A DNA stretch of 64,000 nt from Pseudoips prasinana (GCA_951640165.1 OX621247.1:33020001-33084000); one strand, 5' to 3'. Shown: positions 1 to 9,841, counted from the stretch's first letter. Numbers and translations are program-made. The notes: a model not told the origin generated them from the letters alone.

Positions 1-300
1 GAATGAAAGATTGTATGAAAATCCGTCATTTTTGAAGTTAAAGGCATTGAAACTTATATTTAGTAGGTCAACTAAAAATAAAAATAAATATTTTAGAATT
101 TTTAGAAATTCCACCCCAAGGGCGTAAAATAGGGGATGTAAGTTTGTATGAAAAGTGTGTAATTTTTTAAGTGAAAAGCATGAAAATTGGTATTTGGCCT
201 TTCCGTTAAAAATAAAAATATATAGTTCAGGATTTTAGGAATTTCCAACCCTAAGGGCGTATAATAGGCGATGGATGTTGCGTGTGTGTATACCTATAAT
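1..300 (+). repeat. Helitron-like interior repeat, cut by window edge
   Basis: This AT-rich stretch contains two diverged copies of a block reading roughly 'ccaagggcgtaaaatagggg' followed by 'atgtaagtttgtatg', at about 114-150 and 249-275. The same block style recurs at 16,840-16,860 inside a repeat with a Helitron-like start, which suggests non-autonomous Helitron interior. No coding frame is seen. Confidence 0.45.
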
Positions 301-303
301 GGT

Positions 304-1471
304 TACGAGTAATTTGAAGCCACCTAAACTTTGCAACGGTAGTGCCGTGGCTTCAAGTCCAAACTTAGCATCGTGTTATAGAGGCTACTATTATGCCTGG
401 ATCCGCCCAGGGAGAAACAGTGTTCGTGTCACGTATTCCGTTAGTGCCAAATGATCTCCCTTTTCAGTTTGAAATACTGTAGTTCCCTATAAAAGTGTGT
501 GTCGCGATAACCATCAACAAATCGCAAAGTCCAACTCTCAAGTTAGCTGGAATTGACTTAAGGAAGGCGGGCAGGTTCACGTGGCGTGCTCACGTGGCGT
601 GCTCACGTGTGAGTTCATCCCACAGTCTGGTCCATGTAGTGCGTGGACCTACGTCTTTTGCTGAGCTCCGTAAAGTGGATGATATTGAACATCCCACATA
701 CCAGGCCGCTTGCCGAGCACGCCATTTATTAGATGGAGGTCAGCATTGGGATGACGCTCTAGCGGAAGCATGCGTGAGCGATAGTCCACATCGCTTGCGA
801 CATTTGTTTGCCATCTTATTGACCTTTTGTGCGTTATCGGGTGCTAACCAGTTATGGCAAAAGTACCATGACAAGTTTGCTGAAGATTTTATGAGACATG
901 TACAACTAAATACTGAAGGAGAAATTCCTGACAGGGTACGTGAAATTGGTCACAGCAGGTCATTATTGGCTATTCAAGAGATAGTTAGAAGTATAGGAGG
1001 GAACCCGATCAGTCAGAGGCTGCAAAAATGCACAGGAGTTTGCCAATTTATTGTAAAAATTAGGCGATGGCACATACCCGGTACAAGAAGATAGAAAAGT
1101 TATTTTGATTGGTAATCTCTGCTCTTACGTTACACCACAGCAGGAGCTAATTTCTTCTGTGTGCGGATCTCCAAGGAAGAACCAGCTTGATTTCCCATGT
1201 TTGTGGTAGATACCACAAACATGGGAAATCAAGCTGGTTCTTGGGTATGTCAGCGAGCTATTTTGACTCCCCGCAATGTCCAAGCTGCGGCAAATAATTT
1301 CAAAATATTGACTCATGCGTCCGGGAATAGTAAAGAATATAGCTCAATAAATACAGTTATGGAAGAAGGTGACGCCACGCAGTACCCGGTAGAATTTTTG
1401 GATTCCCTCAGCACACCCGAACTTCCAGCCCACAAAATACACTCACCGGCACGGAAACTTGGCCACCAATA
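304..1471 (+). pseudogene. Rearranged Helitron PIF1-like helicase fragments
   Basis: Several frames match the C-terminal half of a Helitron Rep/helicase. Positions 310-560 read like the end of the PIF1 helicase (LKPPKLCNG, then ITINKSQSPTLKLAGIDL, then ACSRVSS). From about 640 the frame continues with PTSFAELRKVDD and LWQKYHDKFAEDF, a segment that normally lies upstream of the helicase domain. Positions 1,060-1,150 and 1,243-1,440 carry middle helicase motifs (WVCQRAILTPRN; YPVEFLDSL). Segment order is therefore not canonical. A short tandem repeat of 'cacgtggcgtgct' at about 579-612 lies just before the order break. A 66-bp palindrome interrupts the frame at 1,177. The copy is dead; a functional protein would be far longer and would carry the HUH nuclease domain, which is absent. 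Confidence 0.8.
1177..1242. repeat. Perfect palindrome, 32-bp arms, 2-bp spacer
   Basis: Positions 1,177-1,208 are the exact reverse complement of 1,211-1,242, with 'ga' between them. The right arm leads in frame into recognisable helicase coding sequence (QAGSWVCQRAIL), so it is probably ancestral and the left arm a new inverted copy. Confidence 0.95.
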
Positions 1472-1698
1472 ACTTGCCGATAATTTCTATTTAAATATTT
1501 AATTTTCACTATATTATGGGTTTATGCACTAAATTAGGGTTTTTTTATGGTTTTGTAACTCAGTTATTGAAAAAATGATGCACCAGCAGTAATCTTTAAA
1601 AAAATAAGCAGTTTCACAAAAATATTGGTTTTAACACTGTCAATTTAAAAAGAACACAAGACGAAAAATAACCAAAAAGTCTTCGTTGTGTTTGCATT

Positions 1699-2718
1699 TT
1701 AATATCGGGTGTTTCCTCCCCTAGCCCCGATAACAGCTTGCATTCGTTCTGGCATACTTTGGATGATGTTTCTGATCTCAACTTGTGGTATGTTTTCCCA
1801 AGCGGTCAGTGCTGCATTTTGAAGCTGATTCAGAGTTTCAGGCGGGTTGGAGGAGGACTTTATTTTTCTTTTAAGCTTGTCCCAGATATGCTCTATTGGA
1901 TTTAAGTCTGGACTACGAGCTGGCCACTGCAATTTTTGAATACCAACCTCTGTAAGGTATTCCTCCACGCAATGTGCAACGTGTGGGCGCGCGTTATCGT
2001 GCATTAGGAGGAATTCGTCAAATCCAATAAACCCTGAATATGGTAACACGTGTTCCTGAAGAATCTCCTCGATGTATCGTGTTGCCGTTAATCGGTTATC
2101 GACGATAACTAACTCCGTACGTGCATCGGAACTTATTCCTCCCCAAACCATTATAGAGCCTCCATGAAAACTAACAGTTTGTGTGGTGGTAATGGGTAAA
2201 AACCGCTCTCCTCTTCTTCTCCACACTCACTCCCGACCATCTGGAGCTCGTAAAGCGATTTGACACTCATCTGTGAACAGTACTCGAGCCCACTGCTCAT
2301 GGGTCCAGTTGGCGTGTTCTCGTGCGAATCGAAGTCGAGTTACTCGGTGACTTCTGAGAAGTTCTGGGCCGCGTGCTGGTCTACGAGCTTGTAAATTCAC
2401 TTCCTCCATTCGTCTTCTCACTGTACGTTCACTAACATTGACACCTCTTGTGAACTGGAGTCGCTGGCGTATCTCAACAGCGGTGAGGTAGCGGTTTCTC
2501 AAAATTTCCAGGACAATAAAGCGGTCATCCCGGGCTGATGTGCATCTGACGCCTCCGCTGCCTGGTCTGCGGGAGTAGCGGCCTGTCTCCTGGTATCGTT
2601 TCAGCGCATACTGCATCGATGAACGTGGTACATTCAGTATAACAGCAACTTCTCGCTGTGTCAGCCCTTGTTCGATCAATGCTACAGCTTGTGCAACCTG
2701 TGATGGTGTTAATGGCAT
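1699..2718 (-). pseudogene. Tc1-like transposase, one nonsense codon
   Basis: Read on the minus strand, 2,718 to 1,699 encodes a full-length Tc1-type transposase of about 340 codons. It has an N-terminal paired-type helix-turn-helix region (MPLTPSQVAQAVALIEQGLT), a second HTH, and a DDE core with LFTDECQI, HDNARPH and SPDLNPIEHIW. The spacing from the second D to E is 34 residues, as in DD34E Tc1 elements. The only break is a TGA at 2,227-2,229, between DGRE and VWRRRG, where relatives have Arg; CGA to TGA by a single C-to-T change is the simplest explanation. Terminal inverted repeats were not resolved. The element lies between two Helitron fragments on the other strand. Confidence 0.92.
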
Positions 2719-3008
2719 TTTTATTGGAATTAAATCACCTTTAGTTATTGAAGTAACAGTACGATATCACAATAATTGAACAACCTAACAATAAACTTTC
2801 ACAAAACACAAATTTAAAACAGCAACTTAGTCGCTCAGATGTCCGGGTTCAACTAAAACTTAAAAATAACGTCATATTGCACTCAAACATGATAAATTAC
2901 CCTCTTGAACTAAAGGTAAACATTTTTTAGACCAACCTTCATAATAAATACTCATAGGAAACACTTAAAGCTCTTGTTATCGCGAAATACGCGCTTGGCC
3001 AAGATTCC
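2719..3008. other. Gene-free flank of Tc1-like element
   Basis: AT-rich sequence that probably includes the 5' untranslated part of the Tc1-like element. No inverted repeat pairing with the 1,480-1,690 side was found by eye. Confidence 0.4.
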
Positions 3009-3420
3009 GTGCCGGTGAGTGTAGTTTTAAAAATCGGTGTACCAATAATTCTCCTCAGAAATTTATGTCCTCCCAAACTTTGTAACGGCACTCGGCTCAA
3101 AGTCACAAATCTGCAGCAAAACATTATCGAAGTTGAAATATTAACAGGTTGCGGCGCCGGTGATATTGTTTTTATTCCAAGGATACCTATAATTCCTAAA
3201 AACTTTCTCTTTCAAACCAGTGCGATTCCCAGTCAGTCTCTGTTATGCCATGACGATTAATAAAGCTCAGCGCCAGACATTATCCGTTGCGGGGGGGGAC
3301 CTAAGTCTTGGATTCTTTTCCCATGGTCAACTATACGCAGCTCTTTCACGCGTAAACAACCCCTATAACGTTTTTGTGTACGCTCCAGATGGTTACACAG
3401 GTGAAATAAAGATGTACTAA
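3009..3420 (+). pseudogene. Helitron PIF1-like helicase C-terminus
   Basis: Two overlapping frames give the last ~135 residues of a Helitron helicase. The first has VVLKIGVPIILLRNL, LCPPKLCNGTRLKV and GDIVFIPRIPI. The second, after a frameshift near 3,220, has SLCYAMTINKAQRQTLSVAG, then SHGQLYAALSRV (helicase motif VI), and a stop at 3,418-3,420. It is followed about 100 bp later by a Helitron 3' end, so this is the 3' remnant of an autonomous element. The frameshift and missing 5' part make it non-functional. It overlaps in content with the fragment at 304-600, so two separate copies are present. Confidence 0.88.
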
Positions 3421-3491
3421 ATTAAATTTTAAAAAATTGTTTCGGTATCCTCCCACAGCGCTTTGCACTAAAAAATACATTGTTAAGTTCC

Positions 3492-3526
3492 GACATCCAC
3501 GCGAACGAAGTCGCGGGCACAGCTAG
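3492..3526 (+). other. Helitron 3' terminus (hairpin + CTAG|T)
   Basis: The sequence 'gcgaacgaagtcgc' folds into a short GC hairpin and is followed closely by 'ggcacagctag' and then T. This is the usual Helitron 3' end: a subterminal hairpin, a CTRR tail and insertion before T. It lies downstream of the helicase end in the same orientation. Confidence 0.8.
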
Positions 3527-3571
3527 TAATAGAATATAATATATAAAGTCCAATATAATATAATAGAAATA

Positions 3572-4132
3572 ATCTAAAATAATAAGCATTCAGACAACCG
3601 ATCGAGCATATATTGTGTTTGCCTACTAAATAATTACTCTAATTGGACCAAATCCCGTGTTCATGCCCGCTTGAGTATGTTTCGCCGGACCGTCTCAACT
3701 GGGTCGTGTTGAAACCGGTAGTAGATGAACCCACTGAGTTAGTTTCGCTGGGTCTTCTCAGTTGGGGCGCATTGGATCCGGTGGTAGCATTAAAGCGCGA
3801 CCGTCGTTATTAACACAAGGTCCGTCATAATAATAATACCTTTAATATAGACAGAACCATTGACAATATGTAGTAAAAATATTAGACTTAAACTAGATAA
3901 TTAAACATAATCTTTGACAATAACTTGATACGAGCTAGCTAAATATCATTTCAGTAATAAAATAAATTTTATAAATGTTTTCATACAATATGTACCTAAA
4001 TATCTATGTTACTAGAAATAATATCTAATGTATACAACTATATTACTACAAACATGTTCTGACTATTTACAAGCGCTTTTTTAAAGTCTACGTGAATAAA
4101 AACCTTTTTTATTTTATTTATTTATTTATTTA
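3572..4132 (+). mobile_element. LINE-a 3' UTR, 5'-truncated copy
   Basis: The sequence matches, in opposite orientation, the ~650-bp 3' UTR of the LINE at 20,803-24,112. It begins near 'aataatctaaaataataagc' and ends 'ctacgtgaataaaaacc' plus a T/A-rich tail. It contains no coding part. Copies of the same tail occur at 32,600, 33,852, 40,845, 41,106, 50,610, 53,120 and 63,440. Confidence 0.88.
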
Positions 4133-4437
4133 AACAATGTGTATGGCACACATACAATCTATGCAAGGCTCATAAATAAAACCGCTTTAGCAGTCACCAC
4201 CAATGCGAGTACAACAAGCTATGGGCGCATCTGGTGTAATCAATGGATGGTGAACCAAATCTATATAAATAAAATATGAATCACCGACATGTTTGTACGT
4301 TCATAACTTCACTTGCACCAAATTAGATAAAGCAAAAAGAAATTGCAAATATTTAAAATTATCAGAAAAGTGAGTGTGCGAATGACACAGAACAGTAAAA
4401 TAAAAAAACAACTCTTGAGACTAGGGTAACCACTGCC

Positions 4438-4816
4438 CCGGCGCTGGTAGCTAATCTCAGCGCGAGAGAGTATGCGACGTCCGGCTGGCTTCTCCCCGGC
4501 TAGGCGCCGCCCCTGGGATCGCTGGCGTTTGGAGGAGCGGCACTCCACTCGTCTTGTATAAGCGGTCCCGGGAAGAGGTAACCTGCTGTAGCTCAGGTTG
4601 CCTAAACGCGCTCGTGCGTGATGGGGGGGGGGAGGCATTCGGGCCCCTCCCGACCCCGGGTGAGTCTCAGACACTCAGTGTACGGCGGGGGTACTGGTGA
4701 GATCGTTCACGAGTACAAAGAGCCCCGCTACAGGCACTGTGAGGCTGGCTACCGTGGTGGCTTTAGTGGGTCGGCCCTACACAACGTGCGAATGGCATTT
4801 CCACCACGAAAAAAAA
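4438..4816 (+). mobile_element. GC-rich retroposon with poly(A) and 15-bp TSD
   Basis: A 379-bp GC-rich segment, unlike its AT-rich surroundings, ends in a run of A and is flanked by the exact 15-bp direct repeat 'agggtaaccactgcc' (4,423-4,437 and 4,817-4,831). Poly(A) plus a long TSD is the signature of LINE-mediated retroposition. No tRNA A/B boxes were recognised. The source RNA is unknown; it could be a SINE or the 3' end of a GC-rich LINE. Small frames in it look incidental. Confidence 0.75.
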
Positions 4817-4859
4817 AGGGTAACCACTGCCACAATACGATAAGCAAGGAAGCAATGTA

Positions 4860-5160
4860 AAAAAGTATGACGCTACAAAGTTCGCCAGGACAGCAAGTAA
4901 ATAAATAGACTAGTCGTCGAAGTTAACAAATAGTTAATACAATACGCTTCGTTCGATATTGTTTCTGCTGGTGTACTTAGTCAGACCGACGTATTGGTAT
5001 CAAAGGTACCTAAATTGGGTTAATACATTAATGATTCAACGCAGGCAACTTGAAAACGATAACGGTAGATAGGGTTGGCAAAATTTGGTTTGCATAAATA
5101 AACAAAACCATTGCCCCGCATTATATTTACTATCCGCGATATAAGTACAAAATATTAAAG
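4860..5160. other. Gene-free stretch
   Basis: AT-rich sequence with no recognisable frame or element end. Confidence 0.4.
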
Positions 5161-5456
5161 AACTTGAGAGGTGTCAAGGGACACTAGGATGGAACGAAGT
5201 TATTTCTTATTATTTATTATGTACAAAAAACCTGTATACACTCAACAAAAATAATCGTCGCGACACCACACTGTTCAATGCGAAATAGAAATGAAAATAT
5301 CTGGCTTGCTTTCTATAAGAGACAGAGAGAGAGAGACAGACAGACAGAGAAACATGCGCACGCCGCACAGCTGCAAAAAGTGTCGTGACAACTTTTCGTA
5401 AGATTTTTTTCCGTCTAGCCCCCTTTCACAACGCGCGATAAGGAACTTCGTTCCAA
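5161..5456. repeat. Dispersed ~295-bp repeat carrying a GA tract
   Basis: One of four copies in the window (others 9,250-9,841, 30,208-30,490 and 52,102-52,392 on minus). It runs from 'aacttgagaggtgtcaag' to 'gaacttcgttccaa' and contains a variable GA/CA-rich tract. Sequence near both ends is complementary ('ggaacgaagtt' and 'aacttcgttcc'), so it may be a MITE. No clear TSD is seen. The minus-strand frame around RCERGLDGKKSYEKL is shared by copies but is a by-product of conservation. Confidence 0.8.
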
Positions 5457-5637
5457 CAAATATCCTAGTTCTCAAATCCAATATCAGTCTGATGAAACGT
5501 GATAGACAATCCCACATTCTCATCAATACATTAGTAATTATGTCTGTCCTCGGAGAACAAAAGTTGTTGCTTATGGTATCAGGTATCTAGTCCTGCGAGG
5601 TAGTTGGTGTTTTACATGTAACCTTTTATATAGTGCT

Positions 5638-6005
5638 TTCTTTTTTTTTATGTCAATTTTACGGCTCTGGCTTCTTCAGCCTTATGAGCCTTCCGTAAAA
5701 TATATTTTTATTTCATTTATTTTCGTCATGTCAAGTAAAGTCCATCACAGTCAAGTCATACGTAGTCCTTGTCGTACCCCAGTAAAGCAGTGGAGACTTT
5801 ACTAGAGGCTTATATGGAGTTTTAGATTCAACACAGAAAATCGCAATTCACGGCAATATGGCACTTTCCTCCACTTGCGTACGTTGTCCATGATGTTATG
5901 TCTAAAAATCCATCATATTTACACATAAAAACATGAATTTACACCAGTTTTTGAAAATGAAACAATACCCTGACGCGACTTTTTCCGCGTTGGCGCCAAA
6001 ACTCC
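5638..6005 (-). mobile_element. Poly(A) retroposon with 12-bp TSD
   Basis: A 368-bp insert is flanked by the exact direct repeat 'ttatatagtgct' (5,626-5,637 and 6,006-6,017). On the minus strand it starts at 6,005 with 'ggagttttggcgccaacgcg' and ends near 5,640 in a run of ten A. Just before the tail is a hairpin made from 'ttttacgg' and 'ccgtaaaa', and an AATAAA-like signal lies further upstream. A short frame starting MDNVRKWRKVPYCRELRF is visible on the minus strand. The structure fits a SINE or a processed RNA copy; the source was not identified. Confidence 0.72.
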
Positions 6006-6299
6006 TTATATAGTGCTATTATTTCTACACTGCCATTCATGTCATTTAAAAAACAACAATTCTGGCTCGCATGGCAACCCTAAGTTCCGAAATGTATGTT
6101 AACTGTTGGTGCACTGTATTCGTTTTCCAAGTGAAATAAGACTAAGTCAGGATATCGTTTAAAACTGAAATGAAAATTAGATACTAGGTAATAAATAAGA
6201 AGAATATAAATAAAAGATAACCTAATAAGTTTATCTCTTATTTACATCTCGTTCCGGGATTCAAGACAATTGAAGCGATTCCCCGGAATGAGTAATATA

Positions 6300-6690
6300 T
6301 CAGTTATTGAATACAAGCTGCGCCCCGCGGTTTCACCCGCGTTTAAGTAGTTTTAGCGCAAAAGAGTAACAAACATACATACATACATCTATACTCATAA
6401 ACTTTCGCATTTATAATATTAGTAGAATGTGTACCATTAGCGGTTTTGGCAGTGCACGCCGGAATAGCTCGCAAATGGTCGATTTTTTCCTACTTACTTG
6501 ACACTTATCGTCATATTTTGGACAATTCACACAATATCTTTATAAATTGTAGCCTATGTGTTATTCGGATGTATAAGCTATATTATTGTAAGTTTCATTA
6601 AAATCCATTCAGTAGTTTTTACGTGAAAGAGTAACAAACATCCATCCATGCTTACAAACTTTCGCATTTATAATATTAATAGGATAGTGA
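6300..6690 (-). mobile_element. Non-autonomous Helitron-like repeats (minus)
   Basis: Two pieces are present. 6,307-6,425 runs from a decayed hairpin end ('gcgccccgcggtttcacccg') to the start block 'tttcgcatttataatatta'. 6,440-6,690 is a longer version ending in the same start block. On the minus strand both begin 'taatattataaatgcgaaag', a typical start of abundant lepidopteran non-autonomous Helitrons. No coding sequence. Confidence 0.6.
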
Positions 6691-6765
6691 TTATTATGTA
6701 GGTTATTTCCTATAAAAGTCAATATTAATGATACATAAAATAACGTACTATATGTTGATAGTTTA

Positions 6766-6945
6766 GACTGCACGTGTGGCGCAGCGGTTAAGACGATCGC
6801 TTCGACACTTCGTGTCTCGGGTTCGATTCCCGCACGGGACAACTATTCGTGTGTCCCATAAATAAATGTTCTGTTTGGGTGTTCTTTTATCCGCCAAATA
6901 TGTTTGTAAAGTACTCGCCTAATACGGACGTAATCTTAAAAAAAC
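6766..6945 (+). mobile_element. tRNA-derived SINE, family S1
   Basis: The 5' head has an A-box-like 'tggcgcagcggtta' (6,777-6,790) and a B box 'ggttcgattcc' (6,820-6,830), as in Pol III tRNA promoters. The body 'gtgtcccataaataaatgtt' leads to an A-rich tail. Other copies are at 12,881 (+), 13,320 (5'-truncated) and 31,755-31,955 (-). It is not a functional tRNA because an acceptor stem does not close and the body continues for ~100 bp. Confidence 0.85.
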
Positions 6946-7256
6946 CGGCCAATAGCGAGACGCACTCGCCCACGAAGAATTCCGTACTTTATCTATAAAA
7001 ACGAGCAAAAAATTCACGTTTGTTGTATGGGGCTCCCTTAAATATTTATTTTATTAATTAGTATTTGTTGTTATAGCGGCAGAAATACATCATCTGTGAA
7101 AATTTCAACTGTCTACCTATCACGGTTCATGAGAAGTTCAGTTCGTCTGTCTGTCCGTATGTCACAGCCTGGTGACATACGGACAGACAGACGGACAGAC
7201 AGACAGACAGCGAAGTAATAGGGTCCCGTTTTACCCTTTGGGTACGGAACCCTAAA
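6946..7256. repeat. Dispersed repeat ending 'ttgggtacggaaccctaaaa'
   Basis: This stretch has the look of a common lepidopteran interspersed repeat: 'gacgcactcgcccacgaag', 'aattccgtac', then the end 'tttgggtacggaaccctaaa'. A related tail lies at 34,320-34,440 and a fragment at 33,480-33,520. It contains a perfect palindrome at 7,144-7,193 with 22-bp arms and a 6-bp spacer. Confidence 0.6.
7144..7193. repeat. Perfect palindrome, 22-bp arms, 6-bp spacer
   Basis: 7,144-7,165 is the exact reverse complement of 7,172-7,193, separated by 'agcctg'. It sits in a CTGT/ACAG-rich part of the repeat, so simple-sequence slippage may have contributed. Confidence 0.92.
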
Positions 7257-7429
7257 AACAAGTAATCATCAATCGTATAGCCGTTTCTTGTTCAAAACAC
7301 ATTTAGTTTTATTTCTTCAATTTTATCTACGAAGCTGATGTTTACCGCTATAACGCTTGTTCTGAATATTTAGGAATATTAATTATCGCAGAATATTTAG
7401 AAAATGCATATATTTAAAAATAGCCAAAC

Positions 7430-7607
7430 CGGAGACGTTCTCAAGAAAGGCTATGTCAGAAGTACCCTAAACCGGCGAGCATGTATGAAGAATATAATGA
7501 CAGTAAACGAGGCAAAAGAGGTGTGCAAAGATCGTTACAAAAGGAAATCCGTCGTCTCTGCCTACCCATCTGGGAAACAGGCGTGAGTTCATGTGTGTAT
7601 GTATGTA
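7430..7607 (+). pseudogene. LINE-d C-terminal fragment, 5'-truncated
   Basis: The frame ends with [20 protein letters not shown] and SVVSAYPSGKQA followed by TGA. This is nearly identical to the last ~35 residues of the LINE at 43,649-45,345 ([25 protein letters not shown]). It is followed by the same GTAT-type tail. It is a dead 5'-truncated insertion. A MITE inserted at its tail. Confidence 0.85.
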
Positions 7608-7609
7608 TA

Positions 7610-7997
7610 TACAGCATGTAACGTCATTAACGCACACCCTCGATCACCACAATTAGAATATTATTTGTAATCATAATACATGCACTGATTTTTTTATTTG
7701 TTTTGGTTATTTACTAAATTAGTTTCTTGAAATAAAGTTTATATTTCTTTATTTTGTATTTAATGATGGAATTTGTATGAATACTAATTAAACTGCGGTT
7801 TTAAAAGTCTTATTACTTTGACTTACGGTCCATTTCAATTTGTTTTGACTGTACAGGGTTAATATGACAATAATTTCCGTAGTTTTAATTATTTTGGGAT
7901 AAAAAATTACCTATATTAAAAATGATATAAATCGATTCAGTAAACGATTCTGAACAAACTATTTTCAGGATGTGCGTTAATTAAGTTACATGTTGTA
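7610..7997. mobile_element. TA-target MITE, family M4
   Basis: A 388-bp non-coding element with inverted ends 'tacagcatgtaacgtcatta' and 'taattaagttacatgttgta', flanked by TA on each side. A second copy lies in opposite orientation at 30,954-31,622, split by a SINE. The TA target suggests a Tc1/mariner-type transposase in trans. Confidence 0.8.
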
Positions 7998-8123
7998 TAA
8001 GTTAGACCATAACTTAATATAAGCTAGCTAAATAACTAAATCATAAATTAAATGTTATAGTTAAATGTTTTCATACAATCCGTGTAGTTAAATATCTATA
8101 CGTATACTATCTATATGTATGTA

Positions 8124-8239
8124 CAGACGCCAGAACGTTATCCAGATACCCCAATATATTTTTTCAACTTTATCACATAAGGCTCACTTTTAATTGGGGA
8201 AATTTGACAGATTGGGTTAGCTTGATGTGCTGGCGTCTG
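8124..8239. mobile_element. TA-target MITE, family M3
   Basis: Inverted ends begin CAGACGCCAG and are flanked by TA. Five copies occur in the window (also 10,311, 20,602, 38,425 and 56,203), each ~115-135 bp. The long arms ('agctaccccaatctgtcaaa') can fold into one hairpin. No coding capacity. Confidence 0.85.
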
Positions 8240-8294
8240 TACCTACTACCTAGAAATAATTATGTTTATTAACTATATCACTACAAACAGTTTC

Positions 8295-8615
8295 CGACAA
8301 TCTATACATCTATACAAATAAATAAAATTGGAGTGTCTGTTTGTAATATTGAAATAACCGGTTTTTACTACATAATATGAATATATATACGGTACATACA
8401 CCAAAATAACATTTTTTACAATTTTTGTCTGTCTGTCTGTCTGTTTGTTCCTAATCTCTGAAACGGCTGGACCGATTTTCACGGGAGTTCTATTGCCAGG
8501 TAGCTGATGTAATAAGGAGTAACTTAGGCTACTTTTATTTTAGAAAAAGTCTTTTATTTTATTAAAAAACAAAATAAACTATTTAACACGCGGACGAAGT
8601 CGCGGGCACAGCTAG
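8295..8615 (+). mobile_element. Non-autonomous Helitron
   Basis: The 3' end is 'cgcggacgaagtcgcg' (hairpin) followed by 'ggcacagctag' and T, a canonical Helitron terminus. Upstream is the usual 'ctgtctgtctgtctgtttgt' and 'ggctggaccgattttcacgg' interior. No terminal inverted repeats or TSD, as expected. The 5' end is approximate. Confidence 0.78.
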
Positions 8616-9249
8616 TTTAATATATAATACAATTGTAGCTTAAATTAAGCTACTGGTCGAGAGTCATTTGCGTTAGCCAACAGCTCGTTGTCTTCAATTC
8701 TTTAATTACAATAAAGTAGTACTAAATTTAAAAATAATAGCTTAGTAACTTGTTAATTAGATAAAGATTTAAAAAAAAAACATATAGGTACAATGTGATA
8801 AGAAAGACCACACGGATGGACTGATTTAACTTTGTGTTTGATACTTTTATACTGTATTCGACTATGCTTATGTATTGCATTGTGAGCTTGACAAGTACGA
8901 GTGTATATAATACCCATGTGCTGAATAAATTTCATTATTTCACAACAAGCGCATTTTTAAAGTCTACGTGAATAAAAGAAATAATTTATCTCATGCTCAT
9001 GACGGAATAAGGATGACAATGGCGTAGCAAACATTTTTTGTTATGCGGTATCACACACAGCCGATATGTTTATAGAATCGTGTTAACATACGAGACTTGT
9101 TATATCATTTATTTATACATACATGTAATTATCTCCTTTTAAATCCCGCTGCGGTAACCGATGGCGAGTGTTACAATACCATCCATCATATAATGTGTAT
9201 TACGGTTACTTACCCGCAAGCTGGTTTGGCAACCAGCTAGTATAAAAAA
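8616..9249. other. Gene-free stretch with small LINE-a tail fragment
   Basis: Positions 8,945-8,976 match the extreme 3' end of LINE-a ('aaagtctacgtgaataaa'). Nothing else coding is seen. 'caaccagctagta' near 9,230 may be a decayed Helitron end. Confidence 0.45.
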
Positions 9250-9304
9250 AACTTGAGAGGTGTCAAGGGACACCCGGATGGTACGAAGTTATTTCTTATT
9301 ATAT

Positions 9305-9555
9305 TGACGGTCACCGTAGCGTAGTTGGTAGTGCTCCTGCCTACGAAGCAGGTGGTCCTGGGTTCGAGTCCCGGTAAGTGCAAATATTTGTGTGATGAGC
9401 ACGAATATTTGTTTCTGAGTCATGGTTGTTTTCTATGTATTTAAGTATTTATCTATCTATATAAGTATGTATATCGTCGCCTGGTACCCATAGTACAAGC
9501 TTTGCTTAGTTTGGGGCTAGGATGATCTTAGTGACATGGTCCCAACATATTATTA
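9305..9555 (+). mobile_element. tRNA-derived SINE, family S2
   Basis: The head 'gtagcgtagttggtagtgct' (A-box-like) and 'gggttcgagtcccggtaagt' (B box) resembles a tRNA. The body includes 'gagcacgaatatttgtttct' and 'aagctttgcttagtttgggg', and the tail is ATT-rich. Inserted in the GA-tract repeat. Other copies: 14,777, 31,043, and 61,637-60,590 on minus. Confidence 0.85.
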
Positions 9556-9660
9556 TTATTTATTATGTACAAAAAACCTGTATACACTCAACAAAAATAA
9601 TCGTCGCGACACCACACTGTTCAATGCGAAATAGAAATGAAAATATCTGGCTTGCTTTCT

Positions 9661-9664
<4 letters not shown>

Positions 9665-9730
<66 letters not shown>
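9665..9730. repeat. (GA)n microsatellite
   Basis: About 33 uninterrupted GA dinucleotides inside the dispersed repeat; sister copies have only 5-10, so the tract has expanded here. Confidence 0.95.
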
Positions 9731-9736
<6 letters not shown>

Positions 9737-9841
9737 AACATGCGCACGCCGCACAGCTGCAAAAAGTGTCGTGACAACTTTTCCTAAGATTTTTTTCCGT
9801 CTAGCCCCCTTTCACAACGCGCGATAAGGAACTTCGTTCCA

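Larger units (their letters stand above)
9250..9841. repeat. GA-tract repeat split by a SINE
   Basis: 9,250-9,300 matches the first ~50 bp of the repeat at 5,161-5,456 and 9,556-9,841 matches the rest. The interruption is an S2 SINE at 9,305-9,555. The GA tract here is long (about 9,665-9,730), which creates spurious Glu-Arg or Leu-Ser frames. Confidence 0.88.

Noticed and set aside
6777..6830. A/B-box sequences as true tRNA genes (also at 9,310, 12,890, 14,790 and 31,900)
   Set aside because: Acceptor stems do not close, the same heads recur with identical ~100-200-bp bodies and tails, and some are nested in other elements: they are SINEs.
9522..9827. Frames with long Glu-Arg or Leu-Ser runs
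   Set aside because: They are translations of a GA microsatellite inside a dispersed repeat.
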